Part shown: positions 8,323 to 16,226 of the stretch, in pieces
How positions within the stretch are numbered: position 1 is the first letter of the stretch
Layout: each line of letters starts with the position of its first letter
Source: Microbacterium paraoxydans
GTDB taxonomy: Bacteria > Actinomycetota > Actinomycetes > Actinomycetales > Microbacteriaceae
DNA: 64,000 bases
Direction of reading: 5' to 3'
Assembly: GCF_018224615.1 (NCBI RefSeq)
Contig: NZ_JAGTUK010000001.1
Coordinates: forward strand, 992,001 to 1,056,000
Notes under the pieces: generated by a model
What the model was told of the DNA's origin: nothing
Databases searched by the model: none
What the model saw: only the letters and a program-made list of their open reading frames with translations
Position numbers and translations under genes: made by a program

Positions 8323-9702
8323 ATGAGCGGGCAGTCACACAGTGGGTTCACGCCCACCGGAACCATCGCGACGGCGGCCGACCGGCGCCGCGTCGTGTTC
8401 GCCACCGTCGTCGGGACCACCGTCGAGTGGTACGACTTCTTCATCTACGCCACGGCGGTCGGGCTCGTCTTCGGACAGCTCTTCTTCGCGCCGCTGGGTG
8501 CCAACAGCGCCCTGGTCGGCTTCGCCACGGTCGGCGTCAGCTTCCTGTTCCGCCCGCTCGGCGCTTTCCTCGCCGGGCACTACGGCGACAAGCTCGGCCG
8601 CAAGGTCGTGCTGATGTGGACGCTCATCCTGATGGGCGCCGCCACCGCGCTGATCGGTGTGCTGCCGACCTACGAGACCATCGGCGTGATGGCCCCGGTG
8701 CTCCTGGTGCTGCTGCGCATCGTGCAGGGCATCTCGGCCGGCGGCGAATGGGGCGGCGCCGTGCTGATGGCCGTCGAGCACGCCCCGCGGAAGAAGCGCG
8801 GCATCTTCGGTGCCTCCCCGCAGATCGGCGTGCCGCTCGGCCTGCTGCTCGCCTCGGGGGTCATGGCGCTCATGACCGCGATCGCCCCCGGTGACCAGTT
8901 CCTCGCGTGGGGCTGGCGCGTGCCGTTCCTGCTGAGCGTGGTGCTGATCCTCGTCGGCTACTACGTGCGCCGCCGCGTGGAGGAGAGCCCGGTGTTCGCC
9001 GAGCTCGCCGAGCGCAAGGAGAAGGCGAAGATGCCGATCGTGCAGCTGTTCCGCAAGCACGCGCTGCTCGTGATCATCGCGGCGCTCGTGTTCGCCGGAA
9101 ACAACGCCGTGGGCTACATGACCACCGGCGGCTACATCCAGGGGTACGCGACCGACCCGGAGGGGCCGATCGGCCTCGAGCGCGGACCCGTGCTGTGGGC
9201 CGTCACCGGCTCGGCGGTCACGTGGCTGCTCACGACGCTGCTCGCCGGGTGGGTGTCGGACCGGCTCGGCCGCCGCACGACCTACCTGATCGGCTGGGTC
9301 CTCCAGCTGATCGGTGTGTTCACGCTGTTCCCGCTCGTCAACACCGGCGAGATCGGCCTGCTGTTCGCCGGGCTCGCGATCCTCACCATCGGTCTCGGCT
9401 TCACCTACGGCCCGCAGGCCGCGCTGTACACCGAGCTGTTCCCGGCCAGCATCCGCTTCTCCGGCGTCTCGATCTCCTACGCGATCGGTGCGATCGCCGG
9501 TGGGGCGTTCGCGCCCCTCATCGCCACGGCGATCGTGAAGGCCACCGGTTCGACCGACGCGGTCACCTGGTACCTCGCCGGCATGACCGCCCTGGGGCTC
9601 CTCGCGACCCTGCTGCTGCGCGACCGGTCGGGCATCCCGCTCGGCCCGGATCACGAGGAGGAGCAGTCGGTCAGCCCGATCCGCGGGCTCGCGAAAGCCT
9701 GA
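8323..9702 (+). CDS. MHS-family (metabolite:H+ symporter) aromatic-acid transporter
   Basis: A 459-residue MFS protein with 12 predicted helices. The opening 'VVGTTVEWYDFFIYATA' and 'GHYGDKLGRKVVLM' (motif A), together with 'GGEWGGAVLMAVEHAP', mark the metabolite:H+ symporter family of ShiA, ProP and KgtP, whose members import organic acids with protons. Because it is divergently transcribed from the hpa operon across a shared control region, it most likely imports 4-hydroxyphenylacetate, homoprotocatechuate or a related aromatic acid. An AAGGAGA site precedes the ATG. It is closely similar in family and many motifs to the second MHS transporter at 45556-46875, so the two may be paralogues that have been assigned to the hpa and paa pathways. 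The substrate is inferred from context only. Confidence 0.85.
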   Translation: MSGQSHSGFTPTGTIATAADRRRVVFATVVGTTVEWYDFFIYATAVGLVFGQLFFAPLGANSALVGFATVGVSFLFRPLGAFLAGHYGDKLGRKVVLMWTLILMGAATALIGVLPTYETIGVMAPVLLVLLRIVQGISAGGEWGGAVLMAVEHAPRKKRGIFGASPQIGVPLGLLLASGVMALMTAIAPGDQFLAWGWRVPFLLSVVLILVGYYVRRRVEESPVFAELAERKEKAKMPIVQLFRKHALLVIIAALVFAGNNAVGYMTTGGYIQGYATDPEGPIGLERGPVLWAVTGSAVTWLLTTLLAGWVSDRLGRRTTYLIGWVLQLIGVFTLFPLVNTGEIGLLFAGLAILTIGLGFTYGPQAALYTELFPASIRFSGVSISYAIGAIAGGAFAPLIATAIVKATGSTDAVTWYLAGMTALGLLATLLLRDRSGIPLGPDHEEEQSVSPIRGLAKA

Positions 9703-9716
9703 CCGCGGAGAGCTCC

Positions 9717-9751
9717 GAGAGCGCACGTCCCGCCGCGGGGCGTGCGCTCTC
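9717..9751. terminator. Convergent hairpin terminator
   Basis: A perfect 11-bp inverted repeat, GAGAGCGCACG (9717-9727) with CGTGCGCTCTC (9741-9751), extended inward by four more pairs (one of them wobble) to a loop of about 5 bases. It sits between the stop of the MHS transporter and the stop of the convergent iclR gene, so it can end both transcripts. There is no T-tract, as is common in high-GC actinobacteria. Confidence 0.65.
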
Positions 9752-9776
9752 GCGCGTGCGGGCGTGCGGTGGCGGC

Positions 9777-10487
9777 TCAGCCGTCCAGGGCGCCGCGGAC
9801 CACGGCGGCGGAGCGCTGGAGGCGTGCGGCGATCTCGGCGTCGTCGAGGTCGGTCGCCACGTGCACGACCGCGATCGCGCACGGCCGCTGTCCGCGCAGC
9901 GCCAGGGGCACCGCGACCGACTGCACCGTGGGGATGACCTCGTCGTGGCTGGTGGTGTACCCGCGGGTCGACACGGCCTCGACCTCGGCGCGCAAGGCGG
10001 GGGAGGTGTCGCGGGGCCAGTCGCTCGGCGGCAGCTGCGCCAGGATGGCCTTTCCGGGCGCGCCGACCGTGACGGGGTGCCTGGCCCCGGGGCGCTGCGC
10101 GACGCTGGCCACCGCGTGCCGGGGCTCGACGCTCGCGAGGGTGATGCAGTCGGTGCCGTCGAGCACGGCGAGGAAGCAGGTCATGCCGAGCTCGTTCGCG
10201 ATGGCGGTGAGCTCGGGCAGTGCCTCGGCCTGCAGGTCGTGCGCGACGCCGGCGGCGAGGGCGGCCATGCGTGCGCCGAGGGCGACGGCTCCCGAGGCGT
10301 CCCTGGTCACGAGCCGGTGGTCTTCCAGGGTGCGCAGGAGCCGGTAGGCGATCGAGCGGTGCACGTCGAGCCGGGCGGCGATCTCGTCGATCGTGAGGGG
10401 GGTGCGGGCGTCGGAGAGCACCTCGAGGATGCGGATCCCGCGGCTCAGGGTCTGCGAGGCGGGAGCGGCGGTCGTCGGCGAGGGCAT
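9777..10487 (-). CDS. IclR-family regulator of the adjacent hydroxylase
   Basis: A 236-residue IclR-type transcription factor. The N-terminal winged helix covers about residues 12-75 ('IDEIAARLDVHRSIAYRLLRTL'); the C-terminal effector domain follows, with 'GKAILAQLP' and 'VSTRGYTTSHDEVIPTVQSVAVPL', the usual ligand-pocket motifs. The start at 10487 has a clear AAGGAG site. It is divergently transcribed from the FAD hydroxylase at 10619, and two tandem palindromes fill the space between them, so it very probably controls that gene and itself. IclR members of aromatic pathways (PcaR, PobR, MhpR types) are often activators that sense the pathway substrate; 3-hydroxybenzoate would be the candidate here. 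Confidence 0.88.
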   Translation of the reverse strand: MPSPTTAAPASQTLSRGIRILEVLSDARTPLTIDEIAARLDVHRSIAYRLLRTLEDHRLVTRDASGAVALGARMAALAAGVAHDLQAEALPELTAIANELGMTCFLAVLDGTDCITLASVEPRHAVASVAQRPGARHPVTVGAPGKAILAQLPPSDWPRDTSPALRAEVEAVSTRGYTTSHDEVIPTVQSVAVPLALRGQRPCAIAVVHVATDLDDAEIAARLQRSAAVVRGALDG

Positions 10488-10527
10488 GCGTCTGCTCCTT
10501 GCGGTGCTCGGGGCACCCGTCTAGGCT

Positions 10528-10566
10528 GTGTTCAATAGTAGAACTCTGTGTTCGAATATAGAACAC
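10528..10566. promoter_or_regulatory. Two tandem palindromic IclR operators
   Basis: Two copies of one palindrome stand head to tail: GTGTTC-N7-GAACTC at 10528-10546 and GTGTTC-N7-GAACAC at 10548-10566. Both have a 7-base AT-rich centre, and their centres are 20 bases apart, about two helical turns, so two dimers would bind the same DNA face. They lie between the iclR and hydroxylase starts. The pattern fits IclR proteins, which usually bind as a dimer of dimers. Confidence 0.8.
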
Positions 10567-10618
10567 GAGTCTCCGCGACGCAACACCCGACAGCGACGTC
10601 CGGAAGGAATCGACGACG

Positions 10619-12490
10619 ATGCAGTTCCACCACCACGGCTATGTCTCCGGAGACCCGCGCGTGCACGACGCCGCCGGCCTCGGCACCGACCGTCCCGCGG
10701 ACCTCCCCGACGAGCTCGACGTGCTGATCGTCGGCTCCGGCCCCGCCGGCATGCTGCTCGCGGCGCAGATGTCGCAGTACCCCGACATCTCCACGCGCCT
10801 CATCGAGAAGCGCGAGGGCCGTCTGGTGCTCGGGCAGGCCGACGGCATCCAGCCGCGCAGCGTCGAGACGTTCCAGGCGTTCGGGTTCGCCGAGCGCATC
10901 ATCGCCGAGGCGTACAACATCGGCTGGATGAACTTCTGGGGCCCCGACCCCGAGCACCGCGACCGCATCGTGCGCACCTCCCGCACGGCCGACTACGCGT
11001 ACGACATCTGCGAGTTCCCGCACCTGATCGTGAACCAGGCCCGCGTGCTCGACTACTTCGCCGAGGCCGCGGCGAACGGCCCCGGCCGCATCACGCCCGA
11101 CTACGGCGTCGAGTTCCTCGGCCTCACCGTCCACGACGAAGGCGAGTACCCGGTCGAGGTGCGCGTCCGCCACGTCGCGGGCGAGCGCGCGGGCGAGGAG
11201 CGCACGATCCGGGCGAAGTACGTCGCGGGCTGCGACGGCGCGCGCAGCGGCGTGCGCCAGGCCATCGGCCGCACGCACGTCGGCGCGAGCGCGGCGCACG
11301 CGTGGGGCGTCATGGACGTGCTCGTCAACACCGACTTCCCCGACTGGCGCACCAAGTGCGCCATCAACTCCGCGGCCGGCAACATCCTGCACATCCCGCG
11401 CGAGGGCGGCTACCTGAGCCGCATGTACATCGACCTGGGCGAGGTGGCCGCCGACGACGACCACCGTGTGCGCCAGACACCGATCGAGGAGATCATCCGC
11501 CGCGCCAACGAGATCCTCCACCCGTACACGCTCGACGTGCGCGAGGTCGCCTGGCACAGCGTGTACGAGGTGGGTCACCGCGTGACCGACGGCTTCGACG
11601 ACGTGGACGAGGGCGAGGATCGCCACCCGCGCGTGTTCCTCACCGGCGACGCCTGCCACACGCACAGCGCCAAGGCCGGACAGGGCATGAACGTGTCGAT
11701 GCAGGACGGCTTCAACCTCGGCTGGAAGCTCGGCTCCGTGCTGACCGGCCGCGCCCCCGAGGCGCTGCTGGCCACCTACGGCGCCGAACGGCGGCCCGTC
11801 GCGCAGCAACTGATCGACTTCGACCGCGAGTGGTCGAGCCTCATGGCCCGCAAGCCGGAGGAGATCTCCGACCCGAACGAGCTCGCGACCTACTACCTGG
11901 CCACCGCGGAGTTCCCGTCCGGGTTCATGACGCAGTACACGTCGTCGATGATCACCGGGACCGACGCGCACCAGCAGCTCGCGGCGGGCTACCCGCTCGG
12001 CAAGCGCTTCAAGTCGGCCGAGGTCGTGCGGGTCGGCGACGGCAACGTCATCCACCTCGGGCACCACGCCACGGCCGACGGGCGCTGGCGCGTCTACGCG
12101 TTCGGCGACCGGACGGGCGAGGCGCTCGCGACGTGGGCCGACGCCGCGGCGCCCGTGTTCGCGCGCTTCACCCCGGCCGATGCCGACCAGGACGCCGTGT
12201 TCGACGTGAAGGCCGTCTACCAGCAGCCGTTCGAAGAGGTCGAGGTGACCTCGGCCCCCGCGCTGTTCCAGCCGAAGACCGGCCCCCTCGGCCTCACCGA
12301 CTGGGAGAAGGTGTACGCCGCCGGTCCGAGCAAGTGGTGCGCGACCGACATCTTCGAGGCGCGCGAGCTGTCCCGTGACGGCGTGGTGGTGGTGGTGCGG
12401 CCCGACCAGTACGTGGCCGCGATCCTGCCGCTCGACGCGGTGACGGAACTCGACGGCTTCCTGGCCGGGGCGTTCGTCCCGGCGCGCTGA
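10619..12490 (+). CDS. MobA-like 3-hydroxybenzoate 4-monooxygenase
   Basis: A 623-residue group A flavoprotein aromatic hydroxylase. It has the FAD-binding GxGxxG (Gly39, Gly41, Gly44), the DG motif (206-207, 'CDGARS') and the GD motif (343-344, 'LTGDACHTHSAKAGQG'), then a C-terminal thioredoxin-like domain (about 440-620) typical of phenol 2-monooxygenase relatives. From memory of the Comamonas MobA structure, substrate-contacting residues are Asp75, His135, Lys247 and Tyr271; here Asp75 and His135 are at the same numbers, with Lys246 and Tyr270 shifted by one. This supports 3-hydroxybenzoate as substrate and protocatechuate as product, using NADPH and O2. No protocatechuate-cleaving gene is in the window. 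Hydroxylation of another aromatic acid, for example one feeding the hpa pathway next door, is an alternative. Confidence 0.78.
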   Translation: MQFHHHGYVSGDPRVHDAAGLGTDRPADLPDELDVLIVGSGPAGMLLAAQMSQYPDISTRLIEKREGRLVLGQADGIQPRSVETFQAFGFAERIIAEAYNIGWMNFWGPDPEHRDRIVRTSRTADYAYDICEFPHLIVNQARVLDYFAEAAANGPGRITPDYGVEFLGLTVHDEGEYPVEVRVRHVAGERAGEERTIRAKYVAGCDGARSGVRQAIGRTHVGASAAHAWGVMDVLVNTDFPDWRTKCAINSAAGNILHIPREGGYLSRMYIDLGEVAADDDHRVRQTPIEEIIRRANEILHPYTLDVREVAWHSVYEVGHRVTDGFDDVDEGEDRHPRVFLTGDACHTHSAKAGQGMNVSMQDGFNLGWKLGSVLTGRAPEALLATYGAERRPVAQQLIDFDREWSSLMARKPEEISDPNELATYYLATAEFPSGFMTQYTSSMITGTDAHQQLAAGYPLGKRFKSAEVVRVGDGNVIHLGHHATADGRWRVYAFGDRTGEALATWADAAAPVFARFTPADADQDAVFDVKAVYQQPFEEVEVTSAPALFQPKTGPLGLTDWEKVYAAGPSKWCATDIFEARELSRDGVVVVVRPDQYVAAILPLDAVTELDGFLAGAFVPAR

Positions 12491-12578
12491 CCCCGGGCGC
12501 GGGGTCCTGGCGTGTGTCGGCGGCCCCGCGTACCGTGAGGCGCGACGGGCGACGGCGCCCGGACAGGAGGAGTGTCGG

Positions 12579-12959
12579 ATGGACTGGAAGATCGAGCTCA
12601 TCTTCGTGCCCGTGTCGGATGTCGACCGGGCGAAGGAGTTCTACGAGAGGATCGGCTTCCACGCCGACCACGACCAGGTGCCGTACGAGGGGCTGCGGTT
12701 CGTGCAGATGACCCCGCCGGGGTCGGCCTGCTCGATCGCGTTCGGGGTGGGGCTCGACACGGGCATGCGCCCCGGTGATCAGAACACGATCCAGGTGGTG
12801 GTGCCGGACGCCGACGAGGCCCTTGCGCACCTGCGCGGACTCGGAGTGGCGGCCGACGGCGTGGACGAGCAGGCGTGGGGCCGTTTCGTGCGCTTCGACG
12901 ACCCGGACGGCAACACCTGGACCCTGCAGGAGATCCCGGACTACAGCGCCCAGAGCTGA
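12579..12959 (+). CDS. VOC-family (glyoxalase-like) protein
   Basis: A 126-residue single-module vicinal oxygen chelate protein. It starts 'MDWKIELIFVPVSDVDRAKEFYERIGF' in pattern (strand, then helix with the Phe-Tyr pair) and ends with 'FDDPDGNTWTLQEI', the usual C-terminal Asp-Pro-Asp-Gly-Asn turn and terminal Glu ligand. Such proteins work as dimers and include glyoxalase I, dioxygenases and antibiotic-binding resistance proteins. An AGGAGGAG site precedes the start. It follows the hydroxylase by 88 bases on the same strand and may be cotranscribed, but nothing shows a shared pathway. Substrate unknown. Confidence 0.75.
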   Translation: MDWKIELIFVPVSDVDRAKEFYERIGFHADHDQVPYEGLRFVQMTPPGSACSIAFGVGLDTGMRPGDQNTIQVVVPDADEALAHLRGLGVAADGVDEQAWGRFVRFDDPDGNTWTLQEIPDYSAQS

Positions 12960-12965
12960 AGGCCG

Positions 12966-12999
12966 CCGCGGGGGCACTCGTGCGCGGGTGCCCCCGCGG
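12966..12999. terminator. Convergent hairpin terminator
   Basis: A perfect 12-bp stem, CCGCGGGGGCAC (12966-12977) with GTGCCCCCGCGG (12988-12999), and a 10-base loop. It fills the 42-base gap between the VOC gene and the convergent phzF-like gene and probably terminates both. No T-tract is present. Confidence 0.7.
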
Positions 13000-13001
13000 A
13001 C

Positions 13002-13853
13002 TCAGGGCTCGGTGATGCGGGTCGCGCCGCCGGAGACCACGATGCCGCCCGCGGCCGGGATCGCCACGCGCAGCTCGCTCGGACGGCCGACATGGTGGCC
13101 CTGGCGCACGCGCACGGTGTCGCCGGGGTAGCCCTGCGCGCGCAGGTACGCGCCGACCGAGGCCGCCGCGGAACCCGTCGCCGGGTCTTCCGTGATGCGT
13201 CCGACCGGGAAGAGGTTGCGCGCTTCGAGGTCGGCGGGGTCGTCGCCGTGCAGCACCGTGATCGTGCCGAGCCACCCCTGCTCGCGCATGAGCGCGGCGA
13301 CCGGGGAAGGGGAGAAGCGGAACTGGTGGAACAGCTCCCGGTCGCGCACGAACACGATGGGGTGCCAGTTGCCGGCGAACGCCTCCCGCACCGGGAACCG
13401 CGGGTCGAGGTCGTCGGCGGTCAGGCCCAGCAGGTCGAGCAGCCGGTCGCGCACGTCGGTGGCGAGGTCGCGGACCTCGGGCTCGACGCTCGTGAACGAC
13501 ACCGTCACGCGCCCGTCCGCGTCGGCGAACGACTCCATGGTCACCGCGCCCGCCGCGGTCTCGAACACCACCCTGCCCGCCCCCTCTCGCTCGGCCAGTG
13601 CGACCGCCGTCGCGACGGTCGCGTGTCCGCAGAACGGCACCTCCGCGGCGGGCGACCAGTAGCGCACGCGGTAGCCGCCGTCGTCCGCGCGCCCCGTCAC
13701 GAACGCGGTCTCCGAGTAGCCCACGGCGGCGGCGATCCGCTGCATCTCGGCGTCGCCCAGCCCGGAGGCGTCGAGCACGACCCCCGCAGGGTTCCCGCCC
13801 TCGGGGGTCGCGGCGAACGCGCTGAAGCGCAGGATCTCGGGGGCATCCGTCAT
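13002..13853 (-). CDS. PhzF-family isomerase/epimerase-like protein
   Basis: A 283-residue protein of the PhzF / diaminopimelate-epimerase fold. The motif 'EGGNPAGVVLDA' opens the first half and the presumed catalytic acid Glu48 sits in 'VGYSETAF', as Glu45 does in PhzF of phenazine synthesis. The second half has 'FPVGRITEDPATGSAAASVGAYL', the matching conserved loop. PhzF isomerises trans-2,3-dihydro-3-hydroxyanthranilate, but most genomic homologues are of unknown role and there is no phenazine cluster here. The start at 13853 is preceded by a GGAG-like stretch. The gene is 26 bases downstream of the ThDP enzyme on the same strand, so the two are probably one transcript. Confidence 0.8.
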   Translation of the reverse strand: MTDAPEILRFSAFAATPEGGNPAGVVLDASGLGDAEMQRIAAAVGYSETAFVTGRADDGGYRVRYWSPAAEVPFCGHATVATAVALAEREGAGRVVFETAAGAVTMESFADADGRVTVSFTSVEPEVRDLATDVRDRLLDLLGLTADDLDPRFPVREAFAGNWHPIVFVRDRELFHQFRFSPSPVAALMREQGWLGTITVLHGDDPADLEARNLFPVGRITEDPATGSAAASVGAYLRAQGYPGDTVRVRQGHHVGRPSELRVAIPAAGGIVVSGGATRITEP

Positions 13854-13879
13854 ACGCGGGAGCCTACCGGCGACCGCGA

Positions 13880-15544
13880 TCAGGAGTTCACGCGGATGAT
13901 CTCCTGCTGATACGGCGCGATCACGTCTCCCGAGATGCGCAGGTCGAGGAGCAGGAAGCGTCGCTCGGCCGGGTCTTCCGCAGACCACGTGGCGAGGCGG
14001 TCGAGGTCGGCGAGCGTGCGGACCACCACGCCCTCCGCGCCCACGGCCGCACCGAACGCGGCGAAGTCGACCTCGGGGATGCGCATCGGGCCCTCGGCGA
14101 GCCCCTTGAGCCCGTACAGGTTGACCTCGGCGCCGTAGGCCGCGTCGTTCCACACGACCGCCATGCCCCGGCCGCCCGCCGCGCGCACGGCCGACTCCAG
14201 GTCTGCGATCGCCATGAGGCCGCCGCCGTCGCCCGAGGTCAGCACGACCGTCGAGTCGCGGCGGGCGAGGGCCGCACCGACGACGCTGGGCCAGCCCTGA
14301 CCGATCGACTGGAACGCGGTGCCCACCATCATCATCCGGTCGGGGGCCGCGACGGGCCAGTACATGTTGGCCCAGCCGATGAAGTGTCCGCCGTCGGAGA
14401 CCACGACCCGGTCCTCCGGCAGCAGCTCGGCGATGCGGCGCGCCGCGGAGCGCGGGTCGAGCCGGCCGTCGGGAGCGAGCTCGTCACCCGGCTCGTACGT
14501 GCGGGCGGCCGCGACGTCGACGCGCTCCCGCCACGGCCGGTGCGCGTGCCCCGCGGTCGCCGCCGAGGCGGTGAGCCGGGCGACCAGGGCTTCCGCGGCC
14601 AGGCGGGCATCGGCGCGGACGAAACCGCCGACGTGCGCGTGCGTGGCGGCGGGGGCGACATCCACCTGGAACACGCGCGTGCCCGGGGCGAACAGCTCTC
14701 CGAAGCGCATCGTGAACTGGTTGAGCGAGGCGCCGAACACGACCGCGACGTCGGCCGTGCGCACGAGCTCCATCGCGCCGTCGGCCCCGAAGCCGCCCGT
14801 CACGCCCAGGTCGTAACGGGGCTCGGGGAAGATGCCCCGCCCGAGGGCCGAGGAGGCCGTGAGCGCACCGGTCAGCGCGGCCAGCTCGCCCAGCGCTGCG
14901 CCAGCCCCGGAGAGCCACGCGCCGCGTCCGGCCAGCAGGAACGGCCGCTCCGCACCCCGCAGGGCCTCGGCGATCTCGTCGAGCATGCCCTCCGCGAACT
15001 CGCCGCGCGGAGCCAGCGGCGCGGGGAGACGGGGGGAGGGGGCCGGCGGCACGTCTCCGGCCTCCAGCGCGGCCACGTCGTACGGGATCGCCAGCACCAC
15101 GGGCACCCGGTAGGTGAGCGCGTGCTCCACGGCGATCACGGTGGTCGCCGCGGCATCGGCACGGCCGACCGTATAGGTGCGGGCGCCCACGGCCGACGCC
15201 AGCGCGATCTGGTCGACGTCCCACGGCCGCGGGCCCGAGGTCGGCTCGTCGCCCACGACGAGCACGAGCGGCACGTGCGCCTGCACGGCCTCGGCCAGCG
15301 CGGTGATCGTGTTCGTGAAGCCCGCGCCGTATGTGGAGGTACCAGCGGCGATCCGCCCCGACGCCCGGAAGTGCGCGTCGGCGGCGACCACCGCGCCCTG
15401 CTCGTGGCGGACGGCCGTGAACACGGCGTCGGTCTGCTTCTCCAGGGCATCGAGGAAGTAGGCGTTGCCGTTGCCCATCACCCCGAAGACGGCATCGACG
15501 TGCTGGGCGAGGGTGAGGGCGACGTGGGCGGAGACGGTGGGCAT
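13880..15544 (-). CDS. ThDP-dependent decarboxylase/synthase (acetolactate synthase-like)
   Basis: A 554-residue thiamine diphosphate enzyme with the three standard domains: PYR (about 1-165), central (about 185-320) and PP (about 355-525). The catalytic Glu48 of the PYR domain is in 'VRHEQGAVV'. The PP domain has the ThDP/Mg motif starting 'SGDGGGLMAIADLES' and ending about 30 residues later in 'VWNDAAYG' (Gly-Asp-Gly to Asn-Asp). Substrate-specific residues of acetolactate synthase or benzoylformate decarboxylase are not decidable by eye; the central domain does not show the FAD-binding pattern clearly. It is followed at 26 bases by the phzF-like gene. Role unknown; a 2-oxoacid decarboxylase or carboligase is the general expectation. 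The ATG at 15544 is the first in the frame and begins the usual helix. Confidence 0.82.
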   Translation of the reverse strand: MPTVSAHVALTLAQHVDAVFGVMGNGNAYFLDALEKQTDAVFTAVRHEQGAVVAADAHFRASGRIAAGTSTYGAGFTNTITALAEAVQAHVPLVLVVGDEPTSGPRPWDVDQIALASAVGARTYTVGRADAAATTVIAVEHALTYRVPVVLAIPYDVAALEAGDVPPAPSPRLPAPLAPRGEFAEGMLDEIAEALRGAERPFLLAGRGAWLSGAGAALGELAALTGALTASSALGRGIFPEPRYDLGVTGGFGADGAMELVRTADVAVVFGASLNQFTMRFGELFAPGTRVFQVDVAPAATHAHVGGFVRADARLAAEALVARLTASAATAGHAHRPWRERVDVAAARTYEPGDELAPDGRLDPRSAARRIAELLPEDRVVVSDGGHFIGWANMYWPVAAPDRMMMVGTAFQSIGQGWPSVVGAALARRDSTVVLTSGDGGGLMAIADLESAVRAAGGRGMAVVWNDAAYGAEVNLYGLKGLAEGPMRIPEVDFAAFGAAVGAEGVVVRTLADLDRLATWSAEDPAERRFLLLDLRISGDVIAPYQQEIIRVNS

Positions 15545-15704
15545 GCGGAAGCCTTTCGAGACAGGGACGGAGAGGGGGGATCCGTATGTGTCTCGCCCCC
15601 GCGGCGATGCGGGGTGCTTCGTGCCTCTTTTTCAGGCACCGGCCGGGCCGGACGACCCCAGTCTAGCGGCGAGGCGCGGTGGGCGGATGCGGGAGAATGG
15701 ACGG

Positions 15705-16214
15705 ATGACGGAGGCAGCGATCGAGCGCGAGACGCTCACCTGGGACGGCTTCGGCGCGGCGACGCGCGACCTGGCGCGGAGCATCCTCGCCAGCGGCTTC
15801 GAGCCGGAGGTGGTCGTGGCGATCGCGCGCGGCGGACTGCTGCCGGCCGGTGCCATCGCGTACGGCCTCGGCGTGAAGAACTGCGGTGCGATCAACGTGG
15901 AGTTCTACACCGGCATCGGCACGGTGCTCGATGCGCCCGAGGTGCTGCCGCCCGAGCTCGACATGGCCTACCTCGACGGCCGTCGCGTGCTGCTCGTGGA
16001 CGACGTGGCCGACTCCGGGCGCACGCTCGCCCTCGCCGTGCAACTGCTCACCGATCGCGGCGCCGACGTGCGCTCCGTCACGATCTACACCAAGCCGTCC
16101 ACGATCATCCAGCCCGACTACGCCTGGAAGGACACCGACCGGTGGATCAACTTCCCGTGGTCGTTCCAGGGCACCGTCCGCGAGGAGGACGAGGGCCTCA
16201 GCCCCTCCGCCTGA
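15705..16214 (+). CDS. Purine-type phosphoribosyltransferase
   Basis: A 169-residue type I phosphoribosyltransferase. The PRPP-binding loop 'RVLLVDDVADSGRTL' (about residues 91-105) and the earlier 'IARGGLLPAGAIAYGLGV' loop define the fold. The size and the order of motifs match the xanthine/hypoxanthine-guanine group that salvages a free purine base with PRPP. Actinobacteria often carry several such small proteins of uncertain substrate. The start at 15705 is chosen for the GGGAG stretch 9 bases before it; an in-frame ATG at 15687 would add six residues. It is divergent from the ThDP gene, with a 160-base gap holding both promoters but no clear signal that I could identify. Confidence 0.8.
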   Translation: MTEAAIERETLTWDGFGAATRDLARSILASGFEPEVVVAIARGGLLPAGAIAYGLGVKNCGAINVEFYTGIGTVLDAPEVLPPELDMAYLDGRRVLLVDDVADSGRTLALAVQLLTDRGADVRSVTIYTKPSTIIQPDYAWKDTDRWINFPWSFQGTVREEDEGLSPSA

Positions 16215-16226
16215 CCCGCGATCCGC

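Noticed and set aside
13880..15544. Calling the ThDP enzyme acetolactate synthase (ilvB) or benzoylformate decarboxylase
   Set aside because: Specific FAD- or substrate-binding residues could not be confirmed, and no ilvN, ilvC or mandelate genes are adjacent.
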